The notes: generated by a model from the letters alone, not told the origin. A DNA stretch of 64,000 nucleotides from Xenococcaceae cyanobacterium MO_167.B27 (GCA_030065935.1 JASJCP010000010.1:47387-111386), one strand, 5' to 3'; positions 36,351-46,990 are shown, counted from the first letter of the stretch. A program made the numbers and translations.

Positions 36351-37199
36351 GTGTTAAACAGCAAATATATATTGCAACAGATCAAAAACAAATCAGTTAT
36401 TTGGAGACTAGGGGCTTTTTTAATCTGTCTCTTATTTCTCTGGTTGCCTTTTGCCATACCAATTTATTTAATCTTTAATAGCGACCCTAATTTAACTACC
36501 ATCTTGACGATGGGATTGTTATTTATAGTTTTTTTGTTGTTACAAAAATTTTGGGGTCGCTATATTTATCAACAACCAAATATCTTGCAAGAGTATGGTT
36601 TAGTCAGAGAGCGTAAGATCTTACTAGAATTGTTTGCGGGTTTGGCGATCGGATATTTTTCTAGTAAATTACTCTATGTTGTACAAGCTATTTTCGGATG
36701 GGTAATTATTCAACCTACTTCTAGTAACCCCCTAAAGTTAGTCATTGAAGGATTAATTAGTGCTTTAGGAATTGGTTTAGCAGAAGAGTTGGTTTTTCGG
36801 GGTTGGGTATTAACCGAATTACAAAGAGACTATAGTAAGAATACTGCTTTATTAGTAAGTTCGGGAATTTTTGCAGTTGCTCATTTTATTAAACCAATAT
36901 CAGAGATTATTCGGACTTTTGTTACATTTCCTGCTCTATTTATTTTAGGTTTAACTTTAGTATGGGCAAAAGGTCGCACGCAAAATCGTCTAGGACTTTC
37001 TATTGGATTACATTCTGGTTTAGTGTGGAGCTACTATATCCTTAATGTAGGAGAACAAATAGAATATACAGGAAAAGCACCAGATTGGGTGACAGGAATA
37101 GACGGAAACCCTATTGCAGGAATTTTGGGGGTAATATTTTTAGGGATATTAGCAATCTTGATGAGGAATAGCTTTCTTGAGACTCCCTTGCATAAATGA
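36351..37199 (+). CDS. CPBP-family intramembrane protease; C-terminal codons from a transposon end
   Basis: The 282-residue protein has about seven membrane helices and the Abi/CPBP motifs LAEELVFRGW (about 143), FAVAHF (about 183) and a late HSGLVWSY. These form the glutamate/histidine active site of intramembrane proteases such as Rce1-like enzymes. The GTG start lies within a 16-base direct repeat (36335-36350 and 36353-36368). The final codons (about NSFLETPLHK) lie in the right-end palindrome of the IS element that follows, so the native C terminus has been replaced. Confidence 0.88.
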   Translation: MLNSKYILQQIKNKSVIWRLGAFLICLLFLWLPFAIPIYLIFNSDPNLTTILTMGLLFIVFLLLQKFWGRYIYQQPNILQEYGLVRERKILLELFAGLAIGYFSSKLLYVVQAIFGWVIIQPTSSNPLKLVIEGLISALGIGLAEELVFRGWVLTELQRDYSKNTALLVSSGIFAVAHFIKPISEIIRTFVTFPALFILGLTLVWAKGRTQNRLGLSIGLHSGLVWSYYILNVGEQIEYTGKAPDWVTGIDGNPIAGILGVIFLGILAILMRNSFLETPLHK

Positions 37200-38560
37200 C
37201 AAGGGATTCCAGTTCTTGAGTCTATCGCAAACGGACGGGGCGTTTAAAGTGCGGAAGTAAATTCCGCACGCAGCCCCTTGTTAAAACCACGTTTGCTTAA
37301 ACCCTTACCTGGTTAAGGGGTGTCCCATTCGCCCCACTCTCTTGAACGGACATATCCATTACAGACAAATCTTTCTCAAGCACAATTCTCGCATTTTAAG
37401 CCCAACCATTTGCCGATATTTTGGCTTGCTCCCCAATCAGCATGATGTTTAGCATTGCACCTCTTACACCTATAACTATGCTTGTTTCTATTATTGATAG
37501 AACCGCATTTACAGCAACTTTTGCGCTTTGTATGGTGCTGGCACTTTCTCTACTGGTATTCCAGCTATTTGTGCTTTATATAAAATGAAATTTTCAAGCT
37601 GAAAGTAACACCAAAAATCTCGGTTAAAAGCAGCATCCGACTTGTTTTTCTGCCTCTGCTTAGAAGTTTTTCTCATATTAGATAAGTCTTCCAAACGAAT
37701 TCCGCAACCATAATCTACAGCTAATTGAACTAGCTGTTTGCTGATGATGTGGTTGATATGAGTTATAGTCCGACGCTCTTTAGACTCTAATCTTTTTAAA
37801 GTTTTTAGTTTTTTAGCTTTTTGTAATGACTTTCTTTGTTTTTGATACTTTCGTCTGATAGAAGCGAATATTACCAAAAGTCCAGAACTTAGCCATTCCA
37901 TCCGGTAAACTGGCAACACACAAATGATTTTGCCCTCTGTCTGCACCAATCCATTGATTAACTCTTTTAGCATCGGGAACATCCATCGACACTGAAAGCA
38001 AGCAGTCCCAAATTCCTTTCTTAGACTTCCATAACTTCAAAGAACCTTGCTTCGCTTCAGAGCTAATTATTTTGTCTAAGACGACTTGGTGACTGGCTTG
38101 ATGTATTGCTAGAGGAATCCTTTTCTTTCTCCCTCGATAAATGCTAAAGCCTATAGAATAAGTTTCTCCAGTTTTAACAATCTTCCATCCCTGATTATTT
38201 ACTTCTAATGGCAATCTTTTAAAGTGTTTTACTTTTGTTGCAGCTAAGGTATTTCGGATTGTTTGATTAATCCACATTGAGCCTATTTCGATATGCCTAA
38301 AGTCTTTGGATGTATATTTACTCCTTTCTTTTTTTGGCATCTCTAATAAGCTGTTAGCTACTTCAGTATTCAAGCCCGTTACTCGTTCAAACTCAATAGC
38401 AAAGCAGCTGATTTAGCTTTAGGAATGGAAGTTTTAAAGTGAAAGAAGTTGTTACCATAAAAATATCCTACAGCATCTCGCAGGATAAATCAATCCAAAA
38501 AGATACAGGGGAATAAATTACCGATCTTGTTTTCATCCAGGGGATAAATCCACCAGGCTC
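37176..38560 (-). mobile_element. Degenerate IS200/IS605-family element with tnpB only
   Basis: The element reads leftward. Its right end carries the stem CCCTTG (37185-37190) and CAAGGG (37200-37205) and lies over the stop of the CPBP gene. The 170 bases between the palindrome and tnpB hold nested short hairpins (for example GTGCGGAA..TTCCGCAC near 37240), as expected for an omega-RNA scaffold. The left boundary beyond 38460 is an estimate. No tnpA is present, so it could move only with help. Confidence 0.7.
37376..38458 (-). pseudogene. tnpB: TnpB (IS200/IS605 OrfB), multiply frameshifted
   Basis: On the minus strand ATG 38458 begins TTSFTLKLPFLKLNQ, then the frame shifts to VTGLNTEVANSLLEM (38373). 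That frame carries the N-terminal domain and WIGADRGQNHLCVA, the first RuvC aspartate region. A second shift near 37850 leads to SKQLVQLAVDYGCGIRLEDL (RuvC-II region). A third near 37530 leads to the zinc ribbon SCCKCGS..YRCKRCNAKHHADWGASQNIG and the stop at 37376. At least three frameshifts make it inactive. Confidence 0.85.
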
Positions 38561-38731
38561 TCAACTGTTAGAATTTTGGTAGGATGGGTTAGTACGTCAA
38601 AAACCTTAATTGACCTAATTGGTAGCAAGTCACAAAAATCTAAAGCATATATAGTTTATTGTCTTAAGGGATGCAAGTAAATATACAATTATGAGAAAGA
38701 GGCTTGATCGGCTATGTCCTGCTTTAGATGA

Positions 38732-39358
38732 ATGACCTACACAACCCAAGAATTAATAGAAATACTCGATCGCGAATTAAAAGCCAACTGGAAGGGTCAA
38801 CGCGTTGTCTTGTCATCAGAAGAAAGAATTAACGATCCTGTTGTATCCAAATTACTGGATATGGAGAAGGTAAGTAAAGTTTTTGCTTATCAAGATTTTC
38901 GCCGTCAAATTCACCAATATCAAAAACAGCATCAAGTCTCTGGTATTATTTGGCGTGAGTGTAGTTTTCAGAACCAAGTCATTTGTTATCCAGAAGTTTA
39001 TAACCAGCTAATACCTATAGATGGAGATAAAGAAACTTTAGTCCAAGCAAAAAACTCCGTCATTGATTTTTGGCGGGAAACTACAGCAACCATGAAATAT
39101 TGGTTAGTTAATGCACCAGGAACAGGGAAAAAGAAAAATAACGATAATACTAGCTATCATCAGCAAATTAGCCCAGAATATGTTGATAAACTGATTAATC
39201 AAACAGAATGGGCAGAAATTGACGCAGCTTGTACCGAAATTTATCTGGGTTTATGTTGGGGAAATCCCTTAGAATACCGTTATCAATGGGCAAAACCGAA
39301 ATCAGGTTGCGATCGCATTATTGCTTCTAATACTGAACCAAGTTCGATCAAAATATAG
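38732..39358 (+). CDS. Hypothetical protein upstream of ccmK3
   Basis: The 208-residue soluble protein starts TYTTQELIEILDRELKANW and has charged helices, with QVSGIIWRECSFQNQ in the middle and YQWAKPKSGCDRIIA near the end. I do not recognise a domain. It lies 127 bases upstream of the carboxysome shell gene ccmK3 in the same direction, so it may be cotranscribed with it. A role in carboxysome assembly is only a guess from position. Confidence 0.75.
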   Translation: MTYTTQELIEILDRELKANWKGQRVVLSSEERINDPVVSKLLDMEKVSKVFAYQDFRRQIHQYQKQHQVSGIIWRECSFQNQVICYPEVYNQLIPIDGDKETLVQAKNSVIDFWRETTATMKYWLVNAPGTGKKKNNDNTSYHQQISPEYVDKLINQTEWAEIDAACTEIYLGLCWGNPLEYRYQWAKPKSGCDRIIASNTEPSSIKI

Positions 39359-39485
39359 TACAGTATTGTCGATAAGAAAATTTCCCGCTAAATGGCGCGA
39401 TGGGCGATTAGTTTGAGTTTACTTAATGATTAAAAACTTAAATCTAAATTTGCCAAACTTTTCCCAATTTACTAGGAGAAATATT

Positions 39486-39797
39486 ATGGCTCAACAAGAA
39501 GCAGTGGGAGTAATTGAAACTTTAGGATTTCCCGCCGTCTTGGCTGCTGCTGATGCGATGGTCAAAGGTGGTAGAGTCACTATAGTTCATTTTGATAAAG
39601 CAGAAAGAGGCAACTTTATCGTAGTGATTCGTGGTGGTATATCTGAAGTGCAACCCGCTATGGAAGCTGGTAAAATGGCAGCAGAAAACACCTTTGGTGG
39701 TAAAGTGATGACCCACTATACTGTACCAAATCCCCCTGATAATGTAGTAGCAGTCTTACCCCTTGAATATACAGAAAAAGTCCAGCAGTTTCGTTGA
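39486..39797 (+). CDS. ccmK3: Carboxysome shell protein CcmK3
   Basis: The 103-residue single-BMC-domain protein starts at ATG 39486, after AGGAGA; the frame is open upstream, but the family begins with AVGVIETLGFPAVLAAADAM. The segment FDKAERGNFIVVIRG marks the CcmK3 subfamily, which lacks the usual CcmK1/2 pore motif. CcmK3 does not form stable homohexamers alone and combines with CcmK4 in beta-carboxysome shells. The partner gene ccmK4 lies 259 bases downstream. Confidence 0.93.
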   Translation: MAQQEAVGVIETLGFPAVLAAADAMVKGGRVTIVHFDKAERGNFIVVIRGGISEVQPAMEAGKMAAENTFGGKVMTHYTVPNPPDNVVAVLPLEYTEKVQQFR

Positions 39798-40056
39798 CAT
39801 CCCTATATTCAAAAGCGGTAAGAAAAGCTAAAATTAAGGGTCATAAACTGTAATCTTAAGCTTAGTCTTAAATTTATTTAACTTTAAACTGTCTGCAAAA
39901 ACTGGCGTTGGACATCGTGTCAGTATAAAATGCTTGAATCGGCGACTAGCATTGCTAGCGATTAAATTCTATGCCGTGGGAGAAACCACCTCTTACCTCT
40001 TGCGGAAGAGTGTGGAGTATGTCACTAATTTATAATTGAGCTAAAGGAGATATTCT
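39798..40056 (+). promoter_or_regulatory. Long spacer between ccmK3 and ccmK4
   Basis: No gene is present. A TATAAAAT near 39926 could be a -10 box, a small hairpin (CTAGC-ATT-GCTAG) lies near 39950, and a strong AAAGGAGA Shine-Dalgarno precedes ccmK4. An own promoter for ccmK4 would let the cell change the CcmK3/CcmK4 ratio, but this is inference. The spacer begins with TTGACATCCC, like the nearby transposon ends. Confidence 0.35.
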
Positions 40057-40413
40057 ATGCCAGCGCAACCTGCGGTTGGATCTATTGAAACAAAAGGCTT
40101 TCCAGGCATACTCGCAGCAGCAGATGCAATGGTAAAAGCAGGGCGAGTTACCCTTGTTGGTTATATCAGAGTTGGTAGCGCACGCTTCAATATTAATATT
40201 CGTGGTGATGTTTCTGAAGTTAAAACTGCTATGGATGCTGGAATTGAAGCAGTTAAAAAAGCAGAAGGCGCAACTTTGGAATCTTGGGTGATTATTCCTC
40301 GTCCCCATGACAATGTAGTAGCAGTCTTACCTATTGATTATAGTGAGGCTGTTCAACCCTATCGTGACAGAGTAGAAGGAAGAGTTATTCCTATTGCTCG
40401 CAGTAGTAGTTAA
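40057..40413 (+). CDS. ccmK4: Carboxysome shell protein CcmK4
   Basis: The 118-residue BMC-domain protein begins PAQPAVGSIETKGFPGI and has GSARFNINIRGDVSEV and IIPRPHDNVVAVLPID, the CcmK4 pattern, with an extended C-terminal tail after the BMC fold. It forms hexameric tiles of the beta-carboxysome shell with a pore for bicarbonate and sugar phosphates. A strong AAAGGAGA site lies eight bases upstream. It is separate from the main ccm operon, as is usual for satellite loci. Confidence 0.94.
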   Translation: MPAQPAVGSIETKGFPGILAAADAMVKAGRVTLVGYIRVGSARFNINIRGDVSEVKTAMDAGIEAVKKAEGATLESWVIIPRPHDNVVAVLPIDYSEAVQPYRDRVEGRVIPIARSSS

Positions 40414-40427
40414 ATATAACCCGATAG

Positions 40428-40454
40428 AGTAGGGTGGGCAATGCCCACCCTACT
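40428..40454. terminator. Bidirectional terminator between ccmK4 and leuS
   Basis: AGTAGGGTGGGC and GCCCACCCTACT form a 12-bp perfect stem with a tiny loop. It lies 14 bases after ccmK4 and three bases from the end of convergent leuS, so it can serve both. The arm is shared with the hairpin at 2606. Confidence 0.7.
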
Positions 40455-40456
40455 AT

Positions 40457-43018
40457 TTATTTGGCAATTACAAAATTAACCAGTTTATTGGGAACAACAA
40501 TTACTTTCCTAATTTCCTTCCCTTCAAGATGGCGTTGAGCAATATCAGATTCTGTTGCTAGTTTTTCTAAGGTTGCTTTATCTGCATTAGCAGGTGCTTG
40601 AATTGTGCCACGAGTTTTGCCCATAATCTGAATTACTAAAGTAATCTCATCAACCACTAAAGCATCAGGATCGACTACAGGAAAACTTTGTTGATGTACA
40701 GAATCAGTTTTACCCAAATGTCGCCATAATTCTTCCCCAATATGAGGTGCGAAAGGTGCAAGCAACAGCACTAAAGTTTCAATTCCTTCTTGATATATAG
40801 GAGAATCAACACATTTAGCATCTTTAATAGCATTACTGAGCTTCATTAACTCTGCTACGGCGGTATTAAATTGATAATCTCCGTCTAAATCTTCAGATAT
40901 TTCTTTAATTGCTGTGTGGATAGCTCTACGTAAGTCTTTCTCTGTTTTACTTAACTTTTCAGATTTATCAGAAGCAACTTGAGAACTATCGCATTCTGTA
41001 ACTTGTGTCCAGACTCGGTTTAAAAAGCGGAATTGTCCCTCCACATCAGCATCATCCCATTCTAAATCTTTTTCGGGAGGTGCTTTAAAGAGAATGAACA
41101 TCCGCGCCGTATCCGCACCATATTTCTGAATTACGGCTTTTGGATCGACACCATTGTATTTAGATTTGGACATCTTAAGATAGAACACATCCAAAGCTTC
41201 TCCTGTTTCTGGATCTTTGGGGTCATCAGGATTTACATCTGCGGAAGGAACATATTTATTAGTAGTAGGATTTTGATAAGTTAAACCCTGCACCATTCCT
41301 TGAGTTAATAAGCGTTGGAAAGGTTCATCAAAATTGAGTAAGCCTCTGTCTCGTAATACTTTAGTGAAGAAACGAGAATAGAGTAAATGTAAAATAGCGT
41401 GTTCGATACCTCCCACATATTGATCGACGCTCATCCAGTCATTAACTTTACTCTTATCAAAAACAATGTCAGGATTTTTAGCATCGGTATAACGCAAGAA
41501 ATACCAAGAAGAATCAATAAAGGTATCCATCGTATCAGTTTCCCTTTTTGCAGGTTCACCACAACTAGGACAAGGAACATTTACCCATTCTTCTAATTTC
41601 GCAAGAGGAGAAGCACCTTTGCCACTAAATTCTACTTGTTCTGGTAATTTTATGGGCAAGTCTGCTTCTGGTACAGGGACTTGTCCACAACTCGGACAGT
41701 GAATAACAGGTATGGGACAACCCCAATATCTCTGACGGGAAATTAACCAATCTCTAAGACGATATTGAATTCTAGCTTTACCATAACCCTTGTCTTCTGC
41801 ATACTGAATAATTTTTGTTTTACCTTCTTCTGAAGGTGTCCCATCAAATTGACCAGAGTTAACCATAATACCAGGGTCAGTGTAGGCATTGTCTAATTCT
41901 GGTTTTGTTTCATCAGAGTTTTCAGGGACAACTACTACTTTGATGGGTAAATTATTTTCCTTAGCAAATTTAAAATCCCTAGTGTCGTGGGCTGGTACAC
42001 CCATGACTGCTCCTGTACCATATTCATAAAGTACATAGTCCGCAATTAAGATGGGTATTTCCTCGGCATTAAAGGGATTAAGAGCCATTCCCCCAGTTTT
42101 AATGCCTCTTTTGGGTTTATCCTCTGCGGTTCTTTCGATTTCGCTCTCACTAGCTACTTCTTTGATAAAAGCTTCTACTGCTGTTTTTTGTTCAGGAGTA
42201 GTAACTTTAGGGGTTAAAGGGTGTTCGGGAGCAAGTACCACATAACTCACCCCATATACAGTATCAGGACGAGTGGTAAAGACTCCGATCTTCTCTTCCT
42301 TCCCTACAATAGGAAATTCTAAATAAGCTCCTACAGATTTACCTATCCAGTTGGCTTGCATCGTTTTTACCCGATCTGGCCATCCTGACAGTTTATCTAA
42401 ATCTTGTAGTAACTGTTCTGCATAGTCAGTAATTTTTAAAAACCACTGCTTCAGTAATTTCCTTTCTACTTTTGCGCCACTACGCCAAGAATATCCCTCA
42501 CTGTCAACTTGCTCATTGGCGAGTACTGTCTGATCTACAGGATCCCAATTAACGGCTGCTTCTTTCTGATAGGCTAACCCTGCTTGGAAAAATTGTAAAA
42601 ATAACCACTGTGTCCATTTATAGTAATCAGCAGAACAAGTAGTAACTTCTCTATCCCAGTCTAAGGATAATCCTAACTCTTGTAGTTGCGATCGCATTTG
42701 CGCCACATTTTCATAAGTCCATTTAGCAGGAGGTATCCCCCTTTCTATGGCTGCATTTTCTGCTGGAAGCCCAAAAGCATCCCAACCCATAGGATGTAAT
42801 ACTCGATAGCCTTGCATTCTCTTGAGACGAGCAATCACATCGGTAATTACATAGTTACGGACATGACCCATGTGTAGATTTCCCGACGGATAGGGGAACA
42901 TTGATAAAGCATAGAACTTGGGCTTGTCTGTTTCTTCTGGTGTTTGGTCTATACCTGATGTTGCCCAGGTTTCTTGCCATTTTTGCTCTATTTCTGTTGC
43001 GTTGTATCGGGAATCCAC
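40457..43018 (-). CDS. leuS: Leucyl-tRNA synthetase
   Basis: The 853-residue protein has the class I motif [15 protein letters not shown] (about 42-56), the editing domain with [10 protein letters not shown] (about 340), the zinc ribbon (CPSCGQ..CPSCGEP, about 442-478) and KMSKSKYNG (about 616). It charges tRNA-Leu in the cytoplasm and edits wrong amino acids. The start is GTG. It is divergent from nurA with 89 bases between the starts. Confidence 0.98.
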   Translation of the reverse strand: MDSRYNATEIEQKWQETWATSGIDQTPEETDKPKFYALSMFPYPSGNLHMGHVRNYVITDVIARLKRMQGYRVLHPMGWDAFGLPAENAAIERGIPPAKWTYENVAQMRSQLQELGLSLDWDREVTTCSADYYKWTQWLFLQFFQAGLAYQKEAAVNWDPVDQTVLANEQVDSEGYSWRSGAKVERKLLKQWFLKITDYAEQLLQDLDKLSGWPDRVKTMQANWIGKSVGAYLEFPIVGKEEKIGVFTTRPDTVYGVSYVVLAPEHPLTPKVTTPEQKTAVEAFIKEVASESEIERTAEDKPKRGIKTGGMALNPFNAEEIPILIADYVLYEYGTGAVMGVPAHDTRDFKFAKENNLPIKVVVVPENSDETKPELDNAYTDPGIMVNSGQFDGTPSEEGKTKIIQYAEDKGYGKARIQYRLRDWLISRQRYWGCPIPVIHCPSCGQVPVPEADLPIKLPEQVEFSGKGASPLAKLEEWVNVPCPSCGEPAKRETDTMDTFIDSSWYFLRYTDAKNPDIVFDKSKVNDWMSVDQYVGGIEHAILHLLYSRFFTKVLRDRGLLNFDEPFQRLLTQGMVQGLTYQNPTTNKYVPSADVNPDDPKDPETGEALDVFYLKMSKSKYNGVDPKAVIQKYGADTARMFILFKAPPEKDLEWDDADVEGQFRFLNRVWTQVTECDSSQVASDKSEKLSKTEKDLRRAIHTAIKEISEDLDGDYQFNTAVAELMKLSNAIKDAKCVDSPIYQEGIETLVLLLAPFAPHIGEELWRHLGKTDSVHQQSFPVVDPDALVVDEITLVIQIMGKTRGTIQAPANADKATLEKLATESDIAQRHLEGKEIRKVIVVPNKLVNFVIAK

Positions 43019-43107
43019 GACGAAGGTACTCCTACTGGATATCTAAAATTTGTCTTGTTTCTCTAGGCTTTTATTATTGTAGTTTATGAACAATTATCAA
43101 GGAACAA

Positions 43108-44304
43108 ATGCTTGATTTTACCAAAATAGCAGGACACATTCCCGCTATTAGCCAACATTTACGAAAAGAAGCTTTAGCATCTCGTCAAAGAATTGAAAAA
43201 GCACAGATTCTTCAACAGCAAGGGATAACTCAGCAAGAAATATTAATAGATAAATTAGAAACTTGGCGCGATCGCCTGATTTTTGCAGCAGCTACCCCAG
43301 TAGAACCTCTCGACAGTTGTATTAATATTCCTTCAGTAGCCTACAAGCACAGTGTTTTTGCTACTGATGGTTCACAAATTTCTCCTTCTCATCATGAAAT
43401 AGCCTATTGCTATCTCATTAACATAGGAAGAGTGATGTTACATTATGGTCAAAGTTTACATCCTCTGCTAGATAGTTTGCCCGAAGTTTTTTATCAAGAA
43501 CAAGACCTCTATGTGTCTAAACAATGGGGAATTCGCCTCGAAGAATGGATGGGTTATCGACGCACTGTCTCAGAAGCCCAAATATTAGCAGATATGGCTT
43601 GTCAATGGGTTTTACCCCCAGGAAATCATCAAGATGTTCCTAATTTAGCGATGGTGGATGGCTCTTTAATCTACTGGTTTTTAGATGGTTTACCCCTAGA
43701 AGCTAGAGAGCAAATCTTACCTTCTATTTTGGCAGCTTGGGAACAGTTAAGAGCCACCAAAATCCCTTTGATGGGTTATATAAGTGCTTCTCGCAGTACA
43801 GAAGGAATTAATTTTTTGCGCCTACAGACTTGTCCCTATGACCATCCTAATTGTGTTATTCACTGTGGTCACTTGACAGATAAGTATCCTTGTCAGACAG
43901 TAAGTCCTCTAAGAGATGCTACTTTTTGGAGTCATTGTTTGCAACCTGGTCAAAGAAGTCCTTTATATAGAAGTAATTTAAGGATTCTAGAACTCTACGA
44001 AGAATCACAAAAGGTCTATTTTTGTTACGTCAACGTTGGTTCAGAAATAGCTCGTATTGAAGTTCCTCAATGGCTAGCAGAAGATTCCCAACTATTTAAC
44101 CAATCTCTCAGTATTATGTTGGCACAGGTACATAAAGGATATGGTTATCCTGTTGCCTTAGCAGAATCCCACAATCAAGCAGTAGTTAGGGGTAGCGATC
44201 GCGCTCGTTTTTTTGCCCTTCTTGAACAACAATTAGTTCGTGTTGGACTTAAAAATGTGGGTACTTCTTATAAAGAAGCCAGGAAAAGAGGGAGTATTGC
44301 TTGA
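43108..44304 (+). CDS. nurA: NurA-domain nuclease
   Basis: The 398-residue protein has the NurA core FATDGSQISPSHH (metal-binding D about residue 90), LAMVDGSLIYWFL near residue 186 and LAESHNQAVVRGSDR near the C terminus. NurA is a 5'-3' nuclease working with the HerA helicase in archaeal double-strand break repair. No herA is adjacent here, so cyanobacterial NurA may act alone or with a remote partner. AGGAA precedes the ATG. Confidence 0.88.
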   Translation: MLDFTKIAGHIPAISQHLRKEALASRQRIEKAQILQQQGITQQEILIDKLETWRDRLIFAAATPVEPLDSCINIPSVAYKHSVFATDGSQISPSHHEIAYCYLINIGRVMLHYGQSLHPLLDSLPEVFYQEQDLYVSKQWGIRLEEWMGYRRTVSEAQILADMACQWVLPPGNHQDVPNLAMVDGSLIYWFLDGLPLEAREQILPSILAAWEQLRATKIPLMGYISASRSTEGINFLRLQTCPYDHPNCVIHCGHLTDKYPCQTVSPLRDATFWSHCLQPGQRSPLYRSNLRILELYEESQKVYFCYVNVGSEIARIEVPQWLAEDSQLFNQSLSIMLAQVHKGYGYPVALAESHNQAVVRGSDRARFFALLEQQLVRVGLKNVGTSYKEARKRGSIA

Positions 44305-44510
44305 TGTTGTAGCAAGTAGGGAATGGGGACTGGGGAATGGGGACTGGGGGACTGGGATACTGGGGGACTAGGGGACTGGGGAGAGTCGGGGGACTAGGGT
44401 AATGGGGAATGGGGAGAGTCGGGGGACTAGGGGACTGAGGAATAGGGAATGGAGAATGGGGAATAGGGAATAGGGAATGGGGAATAAGTAGTGAGTAATT
44501 GGCTTGTCAT
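44305..44510. repeat. Low-complexity G-rich repeat field
   Basis: Imperfect tandem copies of GGGGACT and GGGAATG fill the gap between nurA and bioD, ending in ATCACCA repeats. Such degenerate heptamers are common in cyanobacterial intergenic DNA. No gene is seen. Confidence 0.85.
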
Positions 44511-44541
44511 CAATCACCAATCACCAATCACCAATCCTGAT

Positions 44542-45246
44542 TTAGGGCAAAATTAATTCCAAATCCCAGTTAGAGACAAGCACAGCTAGTTTATCTTGTT
44601 CCTTTAAATCCTTAATATGGGGCAAAACTCCTAAAATCGGGGTTTGAGTTAGAGATTGAATTAAATTAATAGGAGCTAGTTGCTCTAGTTCTGTGGCATC
44701 TTTTTCAGAAGTACAACTCAGAATAATTCCCCTCAGATCGATATTAAGACTGCGTGCTAGGGCTACATTAGCTACAGCTTGGGCGATCGCGCCTAGCTTG
44801 ATTGGTACAACTAAAACCGTGGGTAAACGCCACTCAGCAGCTAGATTCCCTACTACTAGCTCATTAGTTACAGGAGAACCCAAACCCCCCAAGGCTTCTA
44901 TCAATACAAAATCTTGTTTTTGCTCTAAAGTAGTAAGGGAGTTCCAGACTATTGCTAAATCAATATCCTCTCCTGCTAATTCCGCAGCGATGGGTGGAGC
45001 GAGGGGCGCATCAAAAGTCAAAGGAGTTAGTATCTCCACAGAATCAAGATGATCAAATAACTGCTGATACAATTCGCTATCGCCTCTCCCTGTCTGCATC
45101 AATTTTAGTAAGCCTAAACTAAGATTGGATTGATATTTTTGCCAATAAGATACTAAAGAAACAGTTACAAAGGTTTTCCCTACATCTGTGTCTGTCCCAG
45201 CGATCAATAAACTATTCCTACACTTTTTTGGTTCAAAGTTTCTCAT
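44542..45246 (-). CDS. bioD: Dethiobiotin synthetase
   Basis: The 234-residue protein has the P-loop [15 protein letters not shown] (about 15-29), LMQTGRG (about 50) and [10 protein letters not shown] (about 112), the ATP and diaminopelargonate sites of BioD. It closes the ureido ring in biotin synthesis using ATP and CO2. No other bio gene is in the window, which is common in cyanobacteria. Confidence 0.93.
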   Translation of the reverse strand: MRNFEPKKCRNSLLIAGTDTDVGKTFVTVSLVSYWQKYQSNLSLGLLKLMQTGRGDSELYQQLFDHLDSVEILTPLTFDAPLAPPIAAELAGEDIDLAIVWNSLTTLEQKQDFVLIEALGGLGSPVTNELVVGNLAAEWRLPTVLVVPIKLGAIAQAVANVALARSLNIDLRGIILSCTSEKDATELEQLAPINLIQSLTQTPILGVLPHIKDLKEQDKLAVLVSNWDLELILP

Positions 45247-45364
45247 AATTCAATAAATGAATAATTATATCCATCTTTGCGATGAACAGGGATAATAGGA
45301 TTTCTTGACACAGAAGCTACGGTTTTATCTGGTCTTCTAACGTCAAAATTACCTTTAGTCCTAG

Positions 45365-45500
45365 ACTTTTAGAGCCTGGAGCTTGCCACGTACCCCAAGG
45401 TAAGAACTTAAACACTTGCCAATAACTTAGTCCAATAGGACTTTAACTTGACTTACCTGTCAAAGTGAATAACTTTGGCGCTTGTTTTTGGTAAGTCATT
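45365..45500. mobile_element. Diverged copy of the IS200/IS605-type end block
   Basis: TTTAGAGCCTGGAGCTTGCC and following bases (ACCCCAAGGTAAGAACTTAAACACTT) match the block at about 22829-22880 with substitutions. The terminal palindrome is not preserved. No transposase is present. The remaining DNA to 45991 has no gene and holds the prs promoter. Confidence 0.45.
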
Positions 45501-45991
45501 AACTTAGTGATTTTTGCATTTCTTATTTTGGGTTCTTACAATTACTGTAGATTAATTTGTCTACAAATATTATCCAAGCTTTATAATGCTCGATTTTGGT
45601 ATTTGGTGTATAGAGGGGATCAAACTAAATTATCAAGAATTTTAAGTTCTCCCCCTAAGATAAATACTTTAATGTTTTAGTTCTCAATTTGGGTTATTTT
45701 TACCGTGAATCTTGTTGATGAGCAACACTATAGTAGTATTTAAGCTACTAAATAAGACCTATTTAGGAATATCTACTGATGCTATTATTAGCTCATAATT
45801 TACAATATAAGATGATTAAGTCTAGGGAAAATCAGCCCCAAAAAATTAGAATGTAGAAGATTAGTTTAAACTCAAACTCGCCCTCTTGAAACTGCGAGTC
45901 TATATCTAGTACTGGAAAGCAATCTATTAGGCTACCAGTAAAACTAAGCTCAAAATGATAATATTGCCCTGAAGTGAATTAAAGTCCTGTC
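45501..45991. other. Upstream region of prs
   Basis: About 490 AT-rich bases without coding potential. The prs promoter and leader must lie here; I cannot place a -10/-35 pair with confidence. Confidence 0.45.
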
Positions 45992-46990
45992 GTGAATCAT
46001 ACTACAATATTACCGCTTCAGTCTGTATCACAATCAACCCTGTTATCAGACTCGAATAGACTTCGTTTGTTTGCTGGTTCTGCGAATATCGGTCTATCTA
46101 AAGAAGTAGCCCGCTACTTGGGAATGGATTTAGGTCCGATGATCCGCAAACGGTTTGCTGATGGAGAACTATACGTTCAAATACAAGAGTCGATTCGTGG
46201 GGCTGATGTATATTTACTTCAACCCTGTTGTCGTCCTGTCAATGATAACCTGATGGAATTAATGATTCTCATTGATGCTTGTCGTAGGGCTTCAGCCAGA
46301 CAAATCACTGCGGTTATTCCCTACTATGGTTATGCTAGAGCGGATCGCAAAACAGCAGGAAGAGAATCCATCACAGCAAAATTAGTCGCCAACTTAATTG
46401 TACAAGCAGGAGCTAACAGAGTTTTAGCCATGGATTTACACTCCGCACAGATTCAAGGTTACTTTGATATTCCTTTGGATCATGTCTATGGTTCTCCTGT
46501 CATCCTAGATTATTTAGCAAGTAAGAACCTCTCTGATTTAGTGGTTGTTTCCCCTGATACTGGTGGGGTTGCTAGAGCTAGAGCTTTTGCCAAAAAGTTA
46601 AATGATGCGCCTCTAGCCATTATTGATAAACGTCGCCAGGCTCATAATGTTGCAGAAGTGATGAACGTTATTGGTGATGTCAAAGGAAAAACTGCGGTAT
46701 TAGTAGATGACATGATTGATACGGCGGGAACTCTCTTAGAAGGAGCTAGACTACTCAGGGAAGAGGGAGCTAGACAAATTTATGCTTGTGCTACTCACGC
46801 AGTATTTTCTGAACCTGCTGTATCCCGTTTGTCTAGTGGAATGTTTGAGGAGGTGATTGTCACCAACACAATTCCGCTTCCCCCATCCAAGCAATTCTCC
46901 CAACTTACTGTATTATCCGTAGCTAATTTATTAGGAGAAGCTATTTGGCGAATTCACGAAGACAGTTCTGTAAGTAGTATGTTTCGTTGA
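45992..46990 (+). CDS. prs: Ribose-phosphate pyrophosphokinase
   Basis: The 332-residue protein has FAGSANIGLSKEVARYLG near residue 29, DLHSAQIQGYFDIPLDH (about 150-166) and the PRPP site VLVDDMIDTAGTL (about 233-245). It makes PRPP from ribose 5-phosphate and ATP for nucleotide, histidine and tryptophan synthesis. The start is GTG with a 25-residue N-terminal extension usual in cyanobacteria. Its TGA stop overlaps the TTGAC that begins the downstream transposon end. Confidence 0.96.
   Translation: MNHTTILPLQSVSQSTLLSDSNRLRLFAGSANIGLSKEVARYLGMDLGPMIRKRFADGELYVQIQESIRGADVYLLQPCCRPVNDNLMELMILIDACRRASARQITAVIPYYGYARADRKTAGRESITAKLVANLIVQAGANRVLAMDLHSAQIQGYFDIPLDHVYGSPVILDYLASKNLSDLVVVSPDTGGVARARAFAKKLNDAPLAIIDKRRQAHNVAEVMNVIGDVKGKTAVLVDDMIDTAGTLLEGARLLREEGARQIYACATHAVFSEPAVSRLSSGMFEEVIVTNTIPLPPSKQFSQLTVLSVANLLGEAIWRIHEDSSVSSMFR

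Noticed and set aside
39522..40308. Minus-strand frames antisense to ccmK3 and ccmK4
   Set aside because: Both shell genes are clear on the plus strand, and the antisense products look like nothing known.
44305..44510. G-rich repeat considered as a regulatory G-quadruplex
   Set aside because: The repeats are degenerate and the same low-complexity type occurs at several gene ends, so no specific role is supported.
44693..45052. Long frame antisense to bioD
   Set aside because: bioD has all its motifs on the minus strand; the antisense frame is a codon-usage shadow.
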